From: JAYVSZ01 sp043774925
Lineage (GTDB): Bacteria; Pseudomonadota; Gammaproteobacteria; Burkholderiales; Methylophilaceae
Direction of reading: 5' to 3'
NCBI GenBank assembly: GCA_043774925.1
Contig: JAYVSZ010000043.1
Coordinates: 1 to 25,883, forward strand
Length of the DNA stretch: 25,883 nucleotides
Below, in pieces: positions 1 through 6,383 of the stretch. The translations under genes were made by a program, and so were the position numbers. How positions within the stretch are numbered: position 1 is the first letter of the stretch; the number at the start of each line of letters is the position of its first letter. The notes under the pieces were generated by a model. It did not search any database. It saw only the letters and a program-made list of their open reading frames with translations, and was not told the origin of the DNA.

Positions 1-176
1 ATCAGTTAATAGCATTAGCTGAAGGTATTGAATCCCCCATTATCCCTGTCAATTCCAATCCTAAAGAAGAGCAACTTTTAGCTAATTTTCGTTTGATGAG
101 TGAAAAGCAGAGAGAGTTATTTATGGCTATTGGGGATCAATTTCAAGCAGTAAATAAATCTGTAGATTTGCAATGA
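1..176 (+). CDS. C-terminal end of a probable HTH/phage-repressor-type regulator (partial)
   Basis: An open frame enters from the left edge (first full codon at position 3) and stops with TGA at 174-176, giving about 57 residues. The tail contains the stretch LLANFRLMSEKQRELFMAIG, which resembles the C-terminal helix of XRE-type repressors of phages and integrative elements ('LL..FR.LS...Q...L'). The DNA-binding half is outside the window, so the family is inferred from this short tail and from its position inside an integrase-bearing element. It could equally be another small helical element protein. Confidence 0.5.
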   Translation, partial: QLIALAEGIESPIIPVNSNPKEEQLLANFRLMSEKQRELFMAIGDQFQAVNKSVDLQ

Positions 177-428
177 TTATGCTAATTAACAGATTTGGTT
201 ATCCGCACTTTAAGTCAATTGATGGTTAGTTTGTGGTTTTAATATAGCCTTTTATAAGGTTAATATATCTCAAAGGTACCTTAATTAGATATTTCTTAGG
301 TATTTCTTAGGTATTTCTTAGTTATTTCTTAGTTATTTCTTAGCTAAAAATAATCTCGAAACAGTGCCTAAACAGCTACAAAACAAGGTCGAAGTAGCCT
401 TTGTAGGCTTATAGGCTTAAACTAAAGC
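177..428. promoter_or_regulatory. AT-rich intergenic region with palindromes and a tandem array
   Basis: This 252-bp gap has no gene that I can see. It holds a perfect 12-bp palindrome CCTTTTATAAGG (248-259), a 10-bp palindrome AAGGTACCTT (273-282), the five-copy 11-bp array (290-344, listed separately) and a small hairpin AGCCT-TTGT-AGGCT (396-409) just before the next gene. A weak promoter-like pair, TTGATG and TATAGC 18 bp apart, precedes the palindromes. Together this looks like an operator or control region of the element; the assignment is inference. Confidence 0.4.
290..344 (+). repeat. Five tandem copies of an 11-bp unit (TATTTCTTAGN)
   Basis: Units start at 290, 301, 312, 323 and 334. 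All five share TATTTCTTAG; the eleventh base is G, G, T, T, C. The period of 11 bp is close to one helical turn, so a protein bound to each copy would sit on the same face of the DNA. That is typical of iterons or of multi-site regulator or Xis-type binding. It lies between a regulator tail and the first large gene of the element. Confidence 0.9.
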
Positions 429-1172
429 ATGTGTAAACTCCCTAATTGGTTGCCATCTGAAGTGCAAAAGCATGCGGAGAGTCTCATTCAAATTGGCGGG
501 CTAGGTTCTCTTGAGCCTACTCTTCTTCGTCTGGTGACAAGCCCACAGATGGAAGGTGTCTGGAAAAAACTTAATAGTCTTAACGATAAATCACAAAAAC
601 TGATTGATTTCCTAGAATATGTACGCTTACATTCAACCCTCCATGGTGCTAACACAGAACCGATAGCTATCCCTAGTGATAAGGTGCAACGTCGAGCTTT
701 TAAGCAATTAAGAGTTTTGTCTAAACGTATGATTAGCGAAATGCGTAATTTAAGTCCGTCGAACGATTCAGAAGCGGGATGGGGGTTGTTAGAAGCATCA
801 CTCCGAAGAGCAGAACTTAACTCAGCCAATAAAGCCGCCCAAGATGAATCATATAAAGATCTACTAGTTAAAATTAAAGAAACACAAAGTAGACTTGATG
901 ATGTTCAATCACATGAATCCATTGTTTCACTACTTGAGCTTATTGACTCAGCCGCACATTATGCCTCTACTGCACCAGATGCGTCTCTCCCTAAGAAACG
1001 AAACACAGACAACGCAAAACGAAATCAACTCGTTCTCGATATAAACAAGTATCTTCAATATCACTTTGGTACTGATTCTCCAGCTTTAATTGCAACTATC
1101 GTCAACACCGCATTTGAACCCTTCAAGAATGGCGGTGTGACCGCTGATGATGTACGTATGCTAATAGCCTAA
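429..1172 (+). CDS. Hypothetical protein of the integrative element, 247 aa
   Basis: I do not recognise a characterised family. The protein begins MCKLPNWLP, has no signal peptide or membrane segment, and is mostly helical and charged. The middle (about residues 120-165) is rich in Glu, Lys and Gln in a coiled-coil-like pattern. The C-terminus (about residues 196-247) resembles, from memory, unnamed proteins of phages and integrative elements with a 'KYL..HFG....IA.IVN..F' pattern followed by a short helix. The start at 429 has only a weak ribosome-binding sequence and lies just after a small hairpin. Position between a regulator tail and xis/int suggests an element-specific role in replication, partitioning or control, but nothing visible in the sequence decides between these. 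Confidence 0.65.
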   Translation: MCKLPNWLPSEVQKHAESLIQIGGLGSLEPTLLRLVTSPQMEGVWKKLNSLNDKSQKLIDFLEYVRLHSTLHGANTEPIAIPSDKVQRRAFKQLRVLSKRMISEMRNLSPSNDSEAGWGLLEASLRRAELNSANKAAQDESYKDLLVKIKETQSRLDDVQSHESIVSLLELIDSAAHYASTAPDASLPKKRNTDNAKRNQLVLDINKYLQYHFGTDSPALIATIVNTAFEPFKNGGVTADDVRMLIA

Positions 1173-1218
1173 AAGCGTAAGTTAATTCTTAAAAAAGAAA
1201 TTTACTTCCGCGACTTCC

Positions 1219-1272
1219 AATGCCTTCTAGTTGAGTATAGCGAAATGCCTCTAGTTCGAGGTGCTTAACTAG
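1219..1272. promoter_or_regulatory. Direct repeat and inverted repeat ahead of the acidic protein gene
   Basis: Two near-identical 17-bp direct repeats (AATGCCTTCTAGTTGAG at 1219-1235 and AATGCCTCTAGTTCGAG at 1244-1260) are spaced 25 bp apart. The second overlaps an inverted repeat CTAGTT (1251-1256) / AACTAG (1267-1272) that runs up to the ribosome-binding site AGGAG. The arrangement looks like an operator; which protein binds is unknown. Confidence 0.35.
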
Positions 1273-1281
1273 GAGCTTAAT

Positions 1282-1491
1282 ATGGCGACAGAATTTACAA
1301 TGGAAGTGGACTATAGCTTAAAACCAAACCAACCTAAAATTCATCAAATCGACTTCGAAGTGCTGGATGTGTTATTACACAGCACTATTGATACTTATCT
1401 TGAAGAATTGTCGGACCCTCTAGAATTAGAAGAGGACGAAGATGATGCGTCGGACGATGACTTTGAAAGTGATTCAGAAGATTTCGAGTAA
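1282..1491 (+). CDS. Small, extremely acidic protein, 69 aa
   Basis: The gene has a good ribosome-binding site (AGGAG about 8 bases before the ATG). The protein has about 25 Asp/Glu, two Lys and no Arg, giving a very strong negative charge. The C-terminal 29 residues are almost all Asp, Glu and Ser (for example LEEDEDDASDDDFESDSEDF). Residues 1-40 look folded, with alternating hydrophobic positions. No family is recognised. Such charge is seen in DNA-mimic proteins (anti-restriction or nucleoid-protein inhibitors) carried by phages and integrative elements, and also in histone-like chaperones. Calling it a DNA mimic would be inference from composition and neighbourhood only. Confidence 0.65.
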   Translation: MATEFTMEVDYSLKPNQPKIHQIDFEVLDVLLHSTIDTYLEELSDPLELEEDEDDASDDDFESDSEDFE

Positions 1492-1527
1492 TTGCATTTC
1501 TAACAATTAGCACCGATTGAAATGCAA
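1492..1527 (+). promoter_or_regulatory. 9-bp inverted repeat across the excisionase-gene start
   Basis: TTGCATTTC (1492-1500) is exactly complementary in inverted order to GAAATGCAA (1519-1527). It fills the gap after the stop codon of the acidic-protein gene, and its right arm covers the first base of the next ATG. In mRNA it would form a hairpin occluding that start; in DNA it could be an operator or an Xis-type site. Confidence 0.5.
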
Positions 1528-1850
1528 TGCACACACTCACTCTGCAACAAGCTGCTGACTCGCTAAAGCTGCATCCTGTCACTTTACAGGGTAAAGCTAA
1601 GGCTGGGCTTATCCCATGCTGTAAGGTTGGACGACGTTGGGTCTTTATTGAGATTGACCTGATTGACTACATGAGAGCACAATACAAGTGGCGGGCGTTG
1701 CAGGGTGAACGAAAGGAAACAATATGTCACTCTACAAACGCAAAAACTCGTCTTACTGGTGGCTTAAAGTCACCATCAGTGGACGAACAATACAACGCAG
1801 CACTGGGACTAGCGACAAAATCAAGGCTCAGGAATACCACGACACGCTAA
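1527..1850 (+). CDS. Excisionase-like helix-turn-helix protein
   Basis: Residues 1-60 form a compact MerR/HTH_17-type winged helix: LTLQQAADSLKLHPVTLQGK, then AGLIPCCKVGRRWVFIEIDL, the pattern 'T..eAA..L...p.Tl...v..G.ip..kvGr.wrf...dl'. This is typical of small excisionases and DNA-binding directionality factors. The remaining residues (about 66-107) lie entirely within the first 127 bases of the integrase gene in another frame, so the tail is probably unconstrained. Overlap of xis with int is familiar from lambda-type modules. There is no strong ribosome-binding site, and the start lies in an inverted repeat. It likely sets the direction of recombination at tRNA-Phe, though it could be only a transcriptional regulator. 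Confidence 0.7.
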   Translation: MHTLTLQQAADSLKLHPVTLQGKAKAGLIPCCKVGRRWVFIEIDLIDYMRAQYKWRALQGERKETICHSTNAKTRLTGGLKSPSVDEQYNAALGLATKSRLRNTTTR

Positions 1851-2734
1851 AAGCGCAGTTGTGGCAACAAGAAAGGTTAGGGGTAAAACCTATCCGTTCT
1901 TGGCGTGAAGCGGTTGTCCGTTGGTTGATTGAAACTTCAGATAAAGCGACGCACTTAGAAGATAAGCGCAAACTTGCTTGGATGCATCAATATCTAGGCG
2001 ACTTGATGCTTGATGACATCACGCAAGATGTCATTGATAAGATTCGCAGTGTAAAGTTGAATGAAGTCTCAAAAGCCACGACCAACCGATATTTGGCACT
2101 GATACGGTCTATTCTTATTCGCTCTCAAGATGAATGGGAATGGATGGATAAAGTACCAAAGATAAGGCTCTTTAAAGAATCGAATAGTCGTGAAAGATCT
2201 TTGACCACTGACCAGTTCCAGGCATTGATGCGCGAGTTACCAGCGCATCAAAAAGAGACGGTAATGTTTGCTCTAGCCACAGGCTTGAGACAGCGTAATG
2301 TCTTAGAGCTGGAATGGTCACAAGTGAATCTGACATTGCGCCATGCTTGGATTAAAGCAGTGCAATCTAAGAATCGCAGACCGATAGCCATTCCTCTGAA
2401 TGACACTGCAATGAGTGTATTGCAACGTCAAATAGGTAAACATGAAAGTCGTGTGTTTACCTACGCAGGAAAACCGCTAAAGGCAGCGAATACTAAAGCT
2501 TGGGGCAATGCATTAAAGCGTGCTGGCATTACTGATTTTCGCTGGCATGATTTAAGACATACGTGGGCAACGTGGCAAAGACAAGCAGGCACACCGACGC
2601 ATGAGTTACAACGCTTAGGTGGCTGGAGGACAGGGGCAATGGTAGAACGGTATGCACACCTTGCACCTGAACACTTAGCAACTGCTGCATTACGACTAGA
2701 CGCGAGGTTTGATGGCTACATTCTAGCTACATAG
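1724..2734 (+). CDS. Tyrosine-type site-specific integrase
   Basis: This 336-aa protein is a tyrosine recombinase. An N-terminal arm-binding region (about 1-60) with RKNSSYWWLKVTISG is followed by a SAM-like core-binding domain (about 60-150) and a catalytic domain (about 160-315). The catalytic set is visible: Arg189 (ATGLRQRN), Lys216 (QSKNRRPIAIP), His275 and Arg278 (HDLRHTWATW), Trp301 in place of the second His (LGGWRTG) and nucleophile Tyr310 (MVERYAHL). The start is supported by a good ribosome-binding site (GAAAGGAAAC). The gene points at, and ends 46 bp from, the 3' end of tRNA-Phe, as in elements that integrate into tRNA genes. The catalytic set is complete, so the enzyme may be active. 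Confidence 0.92.
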   Translation: MSLYKRKNSSYWWLKVTISGRTIQRSTGTSDKIKAQEYHDTLKAQLWQQERLGVKPIRSWREAVVRWLIETSDKATHLEDKRKLAWMHQYLGDLMLDDITQDVIDKIRSVKLNEVSKATTNRYLALIRSILIRSQDEWEWMDKVPKIRLFKESNSRERSLTTDQFQALMRELPAHQKETVMFALATGLRQRNVLELEWSQVNLTLRHAWIKAVQSKNRRPIAIPLNDTAMSVLQRQIGKHESRVFTYAGKPLKAANTKAWGNALKRAGITDFRWHDLRHTWATWQRQAGTPTHELQRLGGWRTGAMVERYAHLAPEHLATAALRLDARFDGYILAT

Positions 2735-2745
2735 GCCACTAAATG

Positions 2746-2770
2746 AAAAAGCCTCACAACGCTGCGAGGC
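2746..2770 (-). terminator. Rho-independent terminator of tRNA-Phe
   Basis: Read on the minus strand, GCCTC, a 10-base loop, and GAGGC are followed by TTTTT. It lies 10 bases beyond the tRNA 3' end and 11 bases beyond the integrase stop codon. If the integration core is inside the tRNA, this terminator belongs to the element; if the core is longer, it is the host's own. Confidence 0.7.
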
Positions 2771-2780
2771 TCATCAATAC

Positions 2781-2856
2781 TGGTGGCCGGAGCGGGAATC
2801 GAACCTGCGACACGCGGATTTTCAATCCGCTGCTCTACCAACTGAGCTATCCGGCC
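2781..2856 (-). tRNA. tRNA-Phe (anticodon GAA)
   Basis: The minus strand reads as a complete 76-nt tRNA with encoded CCA. Acceptor GGCCGGA pairs with TCCGGCC, followed by discriminator A and CCA. The D arm is GCTCAGTTGGTAGAGC, the anticodon arm is GCGGATTGAAAATCCGC with anticodon GAA, and the T arm contains GGTTCGATTCC. The 3' end faces the integrase gene, so the gene remains intact next to the inserted element. Confidence 0.97.
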
Positions 2857-2905
2857 ATGTGTTTAATCATGGATGCAAACAACAGTAAATATTTGCAAGT
2901 CGCGC

Positions 2906-2911
2906 ATTATA
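2906..2911 (-). promoter_or_regulatory. -10 box of the tRNA-Phe promoter
   Basis: On the minus strand the sequence is GCTATAATGCGCG: a perfect TATAAT followed by a GC-rich discriminator, typical of stable-RNA promoters under stringent control. It is about 50 bases upstream of the mature tRNA 5' end. No good -35 match is seen at the usual distance. Confidence 0.6.
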
Positions 2912-3071
2912 GCAAAGATTGCGCGGCTCCGCATAGTGAAAGCAATTTAATCTTATATAAAGTGGTAAAGCTGCGTAATTTGTTCTAATATGAATGAGGC
3001 ATCGGATCCACACAGGGTAAGCGACTCGAGCCCAAAAAATAACTTAAATATTGTGTGTAAAGGAGAATCAA

Positions 3072-3572
3072 ATGGGATTGTTTTCATTTATTAAAGAGGC
3101 AGGTGAGAAATTGCTCGGTATTGGTGATGCCAAAGCAGCGGAAGAAGTAGCGAAGAAAGATCCCACGCCAGTCAACGTGGATGCGGCTAACCAAGCAGCA
3201 GCGAACGCGATTGCTGGCTATGTCGCGAAGATGAATTTAACAGCTGATGGATTGGATATAGGGTTTGATGGCGCGTCGGGCACAGTCATTGTGCAGGGTA
3301 TGGCAGATACGCAAGAGACTAAAGAGAAGATTTTGCTTTGTTGCGGCAATGTGGCAGGTGTGGAACACGTACAAGATCAGTTGGGCGTCACTTCAGCAGA
3401 GGCTGATCCAGTGTTTTATACGGTGGTACGCGGCGATACGCTTTCCAGGATTGCAAAAGAGTTTTATGGTAATGCAAACACTTATATGGGTATTTTTGAG
3501 GCGAACAAGCCAATGCTAAGTCATCCTGATAAAATTTATCCAGGCCAAATGTTACGCATTCCACCGCAATAA
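3072..3572 (+). CDS. kbp: BON and LysM domain protein, Kbp (YgaU) type
   Basis: The protein has 166 aa from the ATG with the best ribosome-binding site (AAAGGAGAATCAA); an upstream in-frame ATG at 3051 lacks one. It starts MGLFSFIKEAGEKL, matching the amphipathic N-terminus of E. coli Kbp, followed by a BON domain (about 35-105, with KEKILLCCGNVAGVEHVQDQ) and a C-terminal LysM (about 115-164, YTVVRGDTLSRIAKEFYG to IYPGQMLRIP). E. coli Kbp is a soluble potassium-binding protein of about 149 aa. There is no signal peptide, as in Kbp. An Ala-rich spacer (about 18-50) makes it slightly longer. The K+-sensing role is carried over from the family. Confidence 0.88.
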   Translation: MGLFSFIKEAGEKLLGIGDAKAAEEVAKKDPTPVNVDAANQAAANAIAGYVAKMNLTADGLDIGFDGASGTVIVQGMADTQETKEKILLCCGNVAGVEHVQDQLGVTSAEADPVFYTVVRGDTLSRIAKEFYGNANTYMGIFEANKPMLSHPDKIYPGQMLRIPPQ

Positions 3573-3612
3573 AATTGATTAGTAGCTTTTGAAATAACTT
3601 TAGGAGATTTAA

Positions 3613-3879
3613 ATGAACACATTCATTCGTGCATTATTAGTGGGCTTATTTGCCGTTACTTTAACTGTTGCTTGCAGCAAAAAAACTGATGAGGCTGCTG
3701 AGGCCGCTAAAGCAGAAATGGGGCAAGCAGTTGATGCGACTAAAGACGCAGCAGCAGCTGCCACAACCGATGTAAAAGATGCGGCAGCAAAAACTGAAGC
3801 CGCAGCAGCGGGGGCGAAAGCAGAAGCTGTTGATGCAATTCAAGCAGCAAAAGACGCGGCTGCAGCAGCAAATAAATAG
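3613..3879 (+). CDS. Small alanine-rich lipoprotein
   Basis: An 88-aa protein with ribosome-binding site TAGGAG. The N-terminus MNTFIRALLVGLFAVTLTVAC is a signal peptide ending in a lipobox-like TVAC, with Cys21 the likely lipidated residue. The mature part is a low-complexity Ala/Lys/Asp/Glu helix built on repeats such as DATKDAAAAATTDVKDAAAK, resembling small Ala-rich envelope lipoproteins and LEA-like stress proteins. It follows the Kbp-like gene by 40 bases and precedes a terminator, so the two are probably co-transcribed. No specific function can be assigned. Confidence 0.75.
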   Translation: MNTFIRALLVGLFAVTLTVACSKKTDEAAEAAKAEMGQAVDATKDAAAAATTDVKDAAAKTEAAAAGAKAEAVDAIQAAKDAAAAANK

Positions 3880-3893
3880 TTTTAATTTAGTTT

Positions 3894-3927
3894 AGCCCGC
3901 AAAACTTAATTGATTTGCGGGCTTTTT
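3894..3927 (+). terminator. Rho-independent terminator after the lipoprotein gene
   Basis: A 10-bp stem AGCCCGCAAA (3894-3903) / TTTGCGGGCT (3914-3923) is followed by a run of T. It separates the kbp-lipoprotein unit from cobT, which starts only 28 bases further on. Confidence 0.92.
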
Positions 3928-3955
3928 ATCGCCCAGCCTAAGGTAAAATGAGCGT

Positions 3956-4996
3956 ATGACTTCTATCAATATACTGCCGCTCAACCAGCAATTGGCACCG
4001 CAATTGCGAAGCAAAATTAATCAAAAAACAAAACCTTTAGGTGCGCTAGGCACGCTTGAGTTAGTGGCTTTGCAAATTGGGCTGATTCAAAACACGCTTA
4101 CACCACAATTAAACAAGCCCACCATGCTCGTATTTGCTGGCGATCATGGCATCGTAAACGAAGGCGTCAGCCCGTTTCCGCAAGCAGTGACGGCGCAAAT
4201 GGTGCTTAATTTTTTAGTTGGTGGTGCGGCGATTAATGTGTTCGCCAAGCAAAATGGCTTTGATTTGCGCGTGGTAGATAGCGGTGTGAATTACGATTTT
4301 GAAGGCGCTTCTAATTTAATTCATGCGAAAGTTGGCATGGGTACACGCAACTTTTTGCACGAAGCTGCGATGACAAAAAACCAATGTGAGCAAGCGCTCA
4401 CTAACGGCACGGAGCTAGCGCGGCAAGTCATTGCAGCAGGCAGCAGCGTGCTTGGGTTTGGCGAAATGGGCATTGGCAATACTTCGTCGGCAAGTTGTTT
4501 AATGAGTGTTTTGTGCAATTTCCCGATAGAAAAATGTGTCGGCCGCGGTACGGGTTTGGATGATGCGGGCTTAAATAAAAAAATTGATATTTTGCAGCGT
4601 GCAATCACAAATCATCATTTAGATGGTAAAGACACCATGCAAGTTTTAGCCACTTTTGGCGGTTTTGAAATCGCCATGATGGCGGGCGCAATGCTAGGTG
4701 CGGCACAAGGGGGAGCAGTGTTGTTAATCGACGGTTTTATTGCGACTTCCGCCTTGCTGGTTGCCGCTAAAATGCAGCCGAATATTCTGCAATATTGCGT
4801 GTTTTCGCATTGTTCGGATGAGTCTGGGCATAGGCTGATGCTGGAACATTTGAATGCTAAGCCATTACTCAATTTGGGTTTGCGTTTGGGCGAGGGCACT
4901 GGTGCGGCGCTGGCTTATCCAATCGTTCAGGCGGCAGTCAATTTTTTGAATGATATGGCGAGCTTTCAAAGCGCAGGTGTTTCTGAGAAAAGTTAA
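3956..4996 (+). CDS. cobT: Nicotinate-nucleotide--dimethylbenzimidazole phosphoribosyltransferase
   Basis: CobT transfers ribose phosphate from nicotinate mononucleotide to 5,6-dimethylbenzimidazole, giving alpha-ribazole phosphate, the activated lower ligand of cobalamin. The 346-aa length matches the family. Visible signatures are the N-terminal QQLAPQLRSKINQKTKPLGALGTLE region (in part), VFAGDHGIVNEGVSPFP, a glycine-rich GFGEMGIGNTSSAS, and the C-terminal GLRLGEGTGAALAYP, whose Glu313 corresponds to the catalytic Glu of Salmonella CobT. It is the first gene of cobT-cobS-cobC, with 2 bases between its stop and cobS. There is no cobalamin riboswitch in front of it. The start lacks a well-spaced ribosome-binding site; TAAAAT 6 bases ahead of the ATG hints at a very short or absent leader. 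Confidence 0.97.
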   Translation: MTSINILPLNQQLAPQLRSKINQKTKPLGALGTLELVALQIGLIQNTLTPQLNKPTMLVFAGDHGIVNEGVSPFPQAVTAQMVLNFLVGGAAINVFAKQNGFDLRVVDSGVNYDFEGASNLIHAKVGMGTRNFLHEAAMTKNQCEQALTNGTELARQVIAAGSSVLGFGEMGIGNTSSASCLMSVLCNFPIEKCVGRGTGLDDAGLNKKIDILQRAITNHHLDGKDTMQVLATFGGFEIAMMAGAMLGAAQGGAVLLIDGFIATSALLVAAKMQPNILQYCVFSHCSDESGHRLMLEHLNAKPLLNLGLRLGEGTGAALAYPIVQAAVNFLNDMASFQSAGVSEKS

Positions 4997-4998
4997 AC

Positions 4999-5793
4999 AT
5001 GCAAAGAGAATGGCGAAATTTTCTGTTGGCACTGGGTTTTTTTACGCGTATTCCCGTGCCAAATTTTGCCGATTTTCAAGAATCTGAACTCAATCATTCT
5101 GCCAAATATTTTCCGCTGGTGGGCATTATTGTTGGCTTGGTAGGCGCGGTCTTCTTTTATCTCGCTACCTTTTTTTTCCCGCATGCGCTTGCCGTTTTGG
5201 TCAGCATGGCGGCTACAATTTACCTCACAGGCGCGTTTCACGAGGATGGCTTGGCAGATAGCGCAGACGGCTTGGGAGGCGGCTGGCAGCGAGAGCAAAT
5301 ACTCACTATTATGCAAGATTCGCGGCTTGGCACGTATGGCGCAGCTGCTTTATTTTTGATGCTATTCGCCAAATTTCAAACGCTCTATTTGCTTCACGCA
5401 ACATTCATTCCGCTGTTGCTTATTGCGGGTCACGCGCTCAGTCGTTTGAGTGCGGTGTGGGTGATGGCGACTGCAAGTTATGTGAAACCCAGCGGCAAAG
5501 CGAAACCGTTGGCAACGCAAATCAGCGCTAGGCATTTATTGCTGGCAAATTTTTTTGGATTACTACCATTTTTGTTCATTGTTGGTTTACTTATTCATAG
5601 TCAACATACACTTTTTGTGATTATTAAATTTGCGTTAATGGCTCTTTTACCTGTGTTTACAAGCTGGTTTTGGTGGCGTGCAAAATTGCTCAAAAATATT
5701 GGCGGTTATACGGGTGACACGCTAGGCGCAACACAGCAAATCACCGAGCTTGCATTTTACTTGGGTGTGCTTGCTTGGAGCATGCGCGTATGA
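4999..5793 (+). CDS. cobS: Adenosylcobinamide-GDP ribazoletransferase (cobalamin synthase)
   Basis: CobS is an integral inner-membrane enzyme that joins adenosylcobinamide-GDP to alpha-ribazole (phosphate), closing the nucleotide loop. At 264 aa it has the family's length and about six to seven hydrophobic segments. The hallmark acidic motif HEDGLADSADGLGGG (residues 81-95) and IMQDSRLGTYG (104-114) bind Mg and substrate. The C-terminal GGYTGDTLGATQQITEL is also characteristic. It begins 2 bases after cobT and overlaps cobC by four bases (ATGA), so the three are translationally coupled. Confidence 0.97.
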   Translation: MQREWRNFLLALGFFTRIPVPNFADFQESELNHSAKYFPLVGIIVGLVGAVFFYLATFFFPHALAVLVSMAATIYLTGAFHEDGLADSADGLGGGWQREQILTIMQDSRLGTYGAAALFLMLFAKFQTLYLLHATFIPLLLIAGHALSRLSAVWVMATASYVKPSGKAKPLATQISARHLLLANFFGLLPFLFIVGLLIHSQHTLFVIIKFALMALLPVFTSWFWWRAKLLKNIGGYTGDTLGATQQITELAFYLGVLAWSMRV

Positions 5794-6383
5794 AGCTCAC
5801 TTTAATACGCCACACCTCGCTGCAAGTGGCCTCTGGCATATGTTATGGTCAAAGCGATATCGATGTCGCGGCGAGTTTTGCGCAGGAGCTGGCAACGCTC
5901 AAAGCCGCGCTTATTGATACGAAATTTGATGCAATTTACACAAGCCCCTTGCAGCGTTGCACTAAATTGGCAAATGGGCTGGCAGGCACATTAAATATGG
6001 GTGATACGCAAGAGGATGCTCGTCTAAAAGAGCTACATTTTGGCGATTGGGAAATGCAGGCTTGGGATGATATACCGCGCGAAATATTTGATGCTTGGGC
6101 GCATAATTATGCAGAAATTTCCCCGCCAAACGGTGAAACTTTTAGCCAATTACAGCAGCGCGGATTAAGTTTTTTGGATGATATGCGAGAACAACACGCA
6201 AGTGGCAATATTGTTGCGGTGACGCACGGCGGCATGATTCGTGCGCTGGTAGCGCACGCATTGGACATGCCACTAAAAAAATTATTTCGTATGTCGATTG
6301 ATTATGGCAGCGTAACGCAACTGCAGTTTGGCGAGAGTGTGCCGAAAGTGAATTACATGAATCGGCATCATACCAATATTTAA
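5790..6383 (+). CDS. cobC: Alpha-ribazole phosphatase, histidine-phosphatase family
   Basis: This 197-aa member of the phosphoglycerate-mutase/histidine-phosphatase superfamily would dephosphorylate alpha-ribazole phosphate or cobalamin 5'-phosphate. It begins MKLTLIRHTSL (Arg7-His8 phospho-acceptor, RHT in place of the usual RHG), with YTSPLQRCTKLA, an acidic KELHFGDWE and the second catalytic His in VTHGGMIRAL (His146). The start chosen is the ATG overlapping the cobS stop (ATGA); an in-frame ATG 15 bases upstream would only add residues from within cobS. The cobTSC context supports CobC over a generic mutase. Its stop codon overlaps the stop of the convergent S4-protein gene. Confidence 0.9.
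   Translation: MKLTLIRHTSLQVASGICYGQSDIDVAASFAQELATLKAALIDTKFDAIYTSPLQRCTKLANGLAGTLNMGDTQEDARLKELHFGDWEMQAWDDIPREIFDAWAHNYAEISPPNGETFSQLQQRGLSFLDDMREQHASGNIVAVTHGGMIRALVAHALDMPLKKLFRMSIDYGSVTQLQFGESVPKVNYMNRHHTNI

Larger units (their letters stand above)
1..2780. mobile_element. Integrase-proximal end of an integrative element at tRNA-Phe (left boundary outside window)
   Basis: A regulator tail, two unrecognised element genes, an xis-like gene and a tyrosine integrase are all on + and run up to the 3' end of tRNA-Phe on -. Non-coding parts are notably AT-rich compared with the chromosome to the right. The right boundary is set by the tRNA 3' half, which normally carries the crossover site. 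The other boundary should be a copy of the tRNA 3' end to the left of this window, so the full size and cargo cannot be judged. Confidence 0.75.

Noticed and set aside
290..344. Tandem repeats as a CRISPR array
   Set aside because: Units are 11 bp and contiguous with no spacers; no cas genes are nearby.
2743..2988. Open frame of 81 codons on +
   Set aside because: It crosses the tRNA-Phe gene and its promoter on the other strand; not protein-like.
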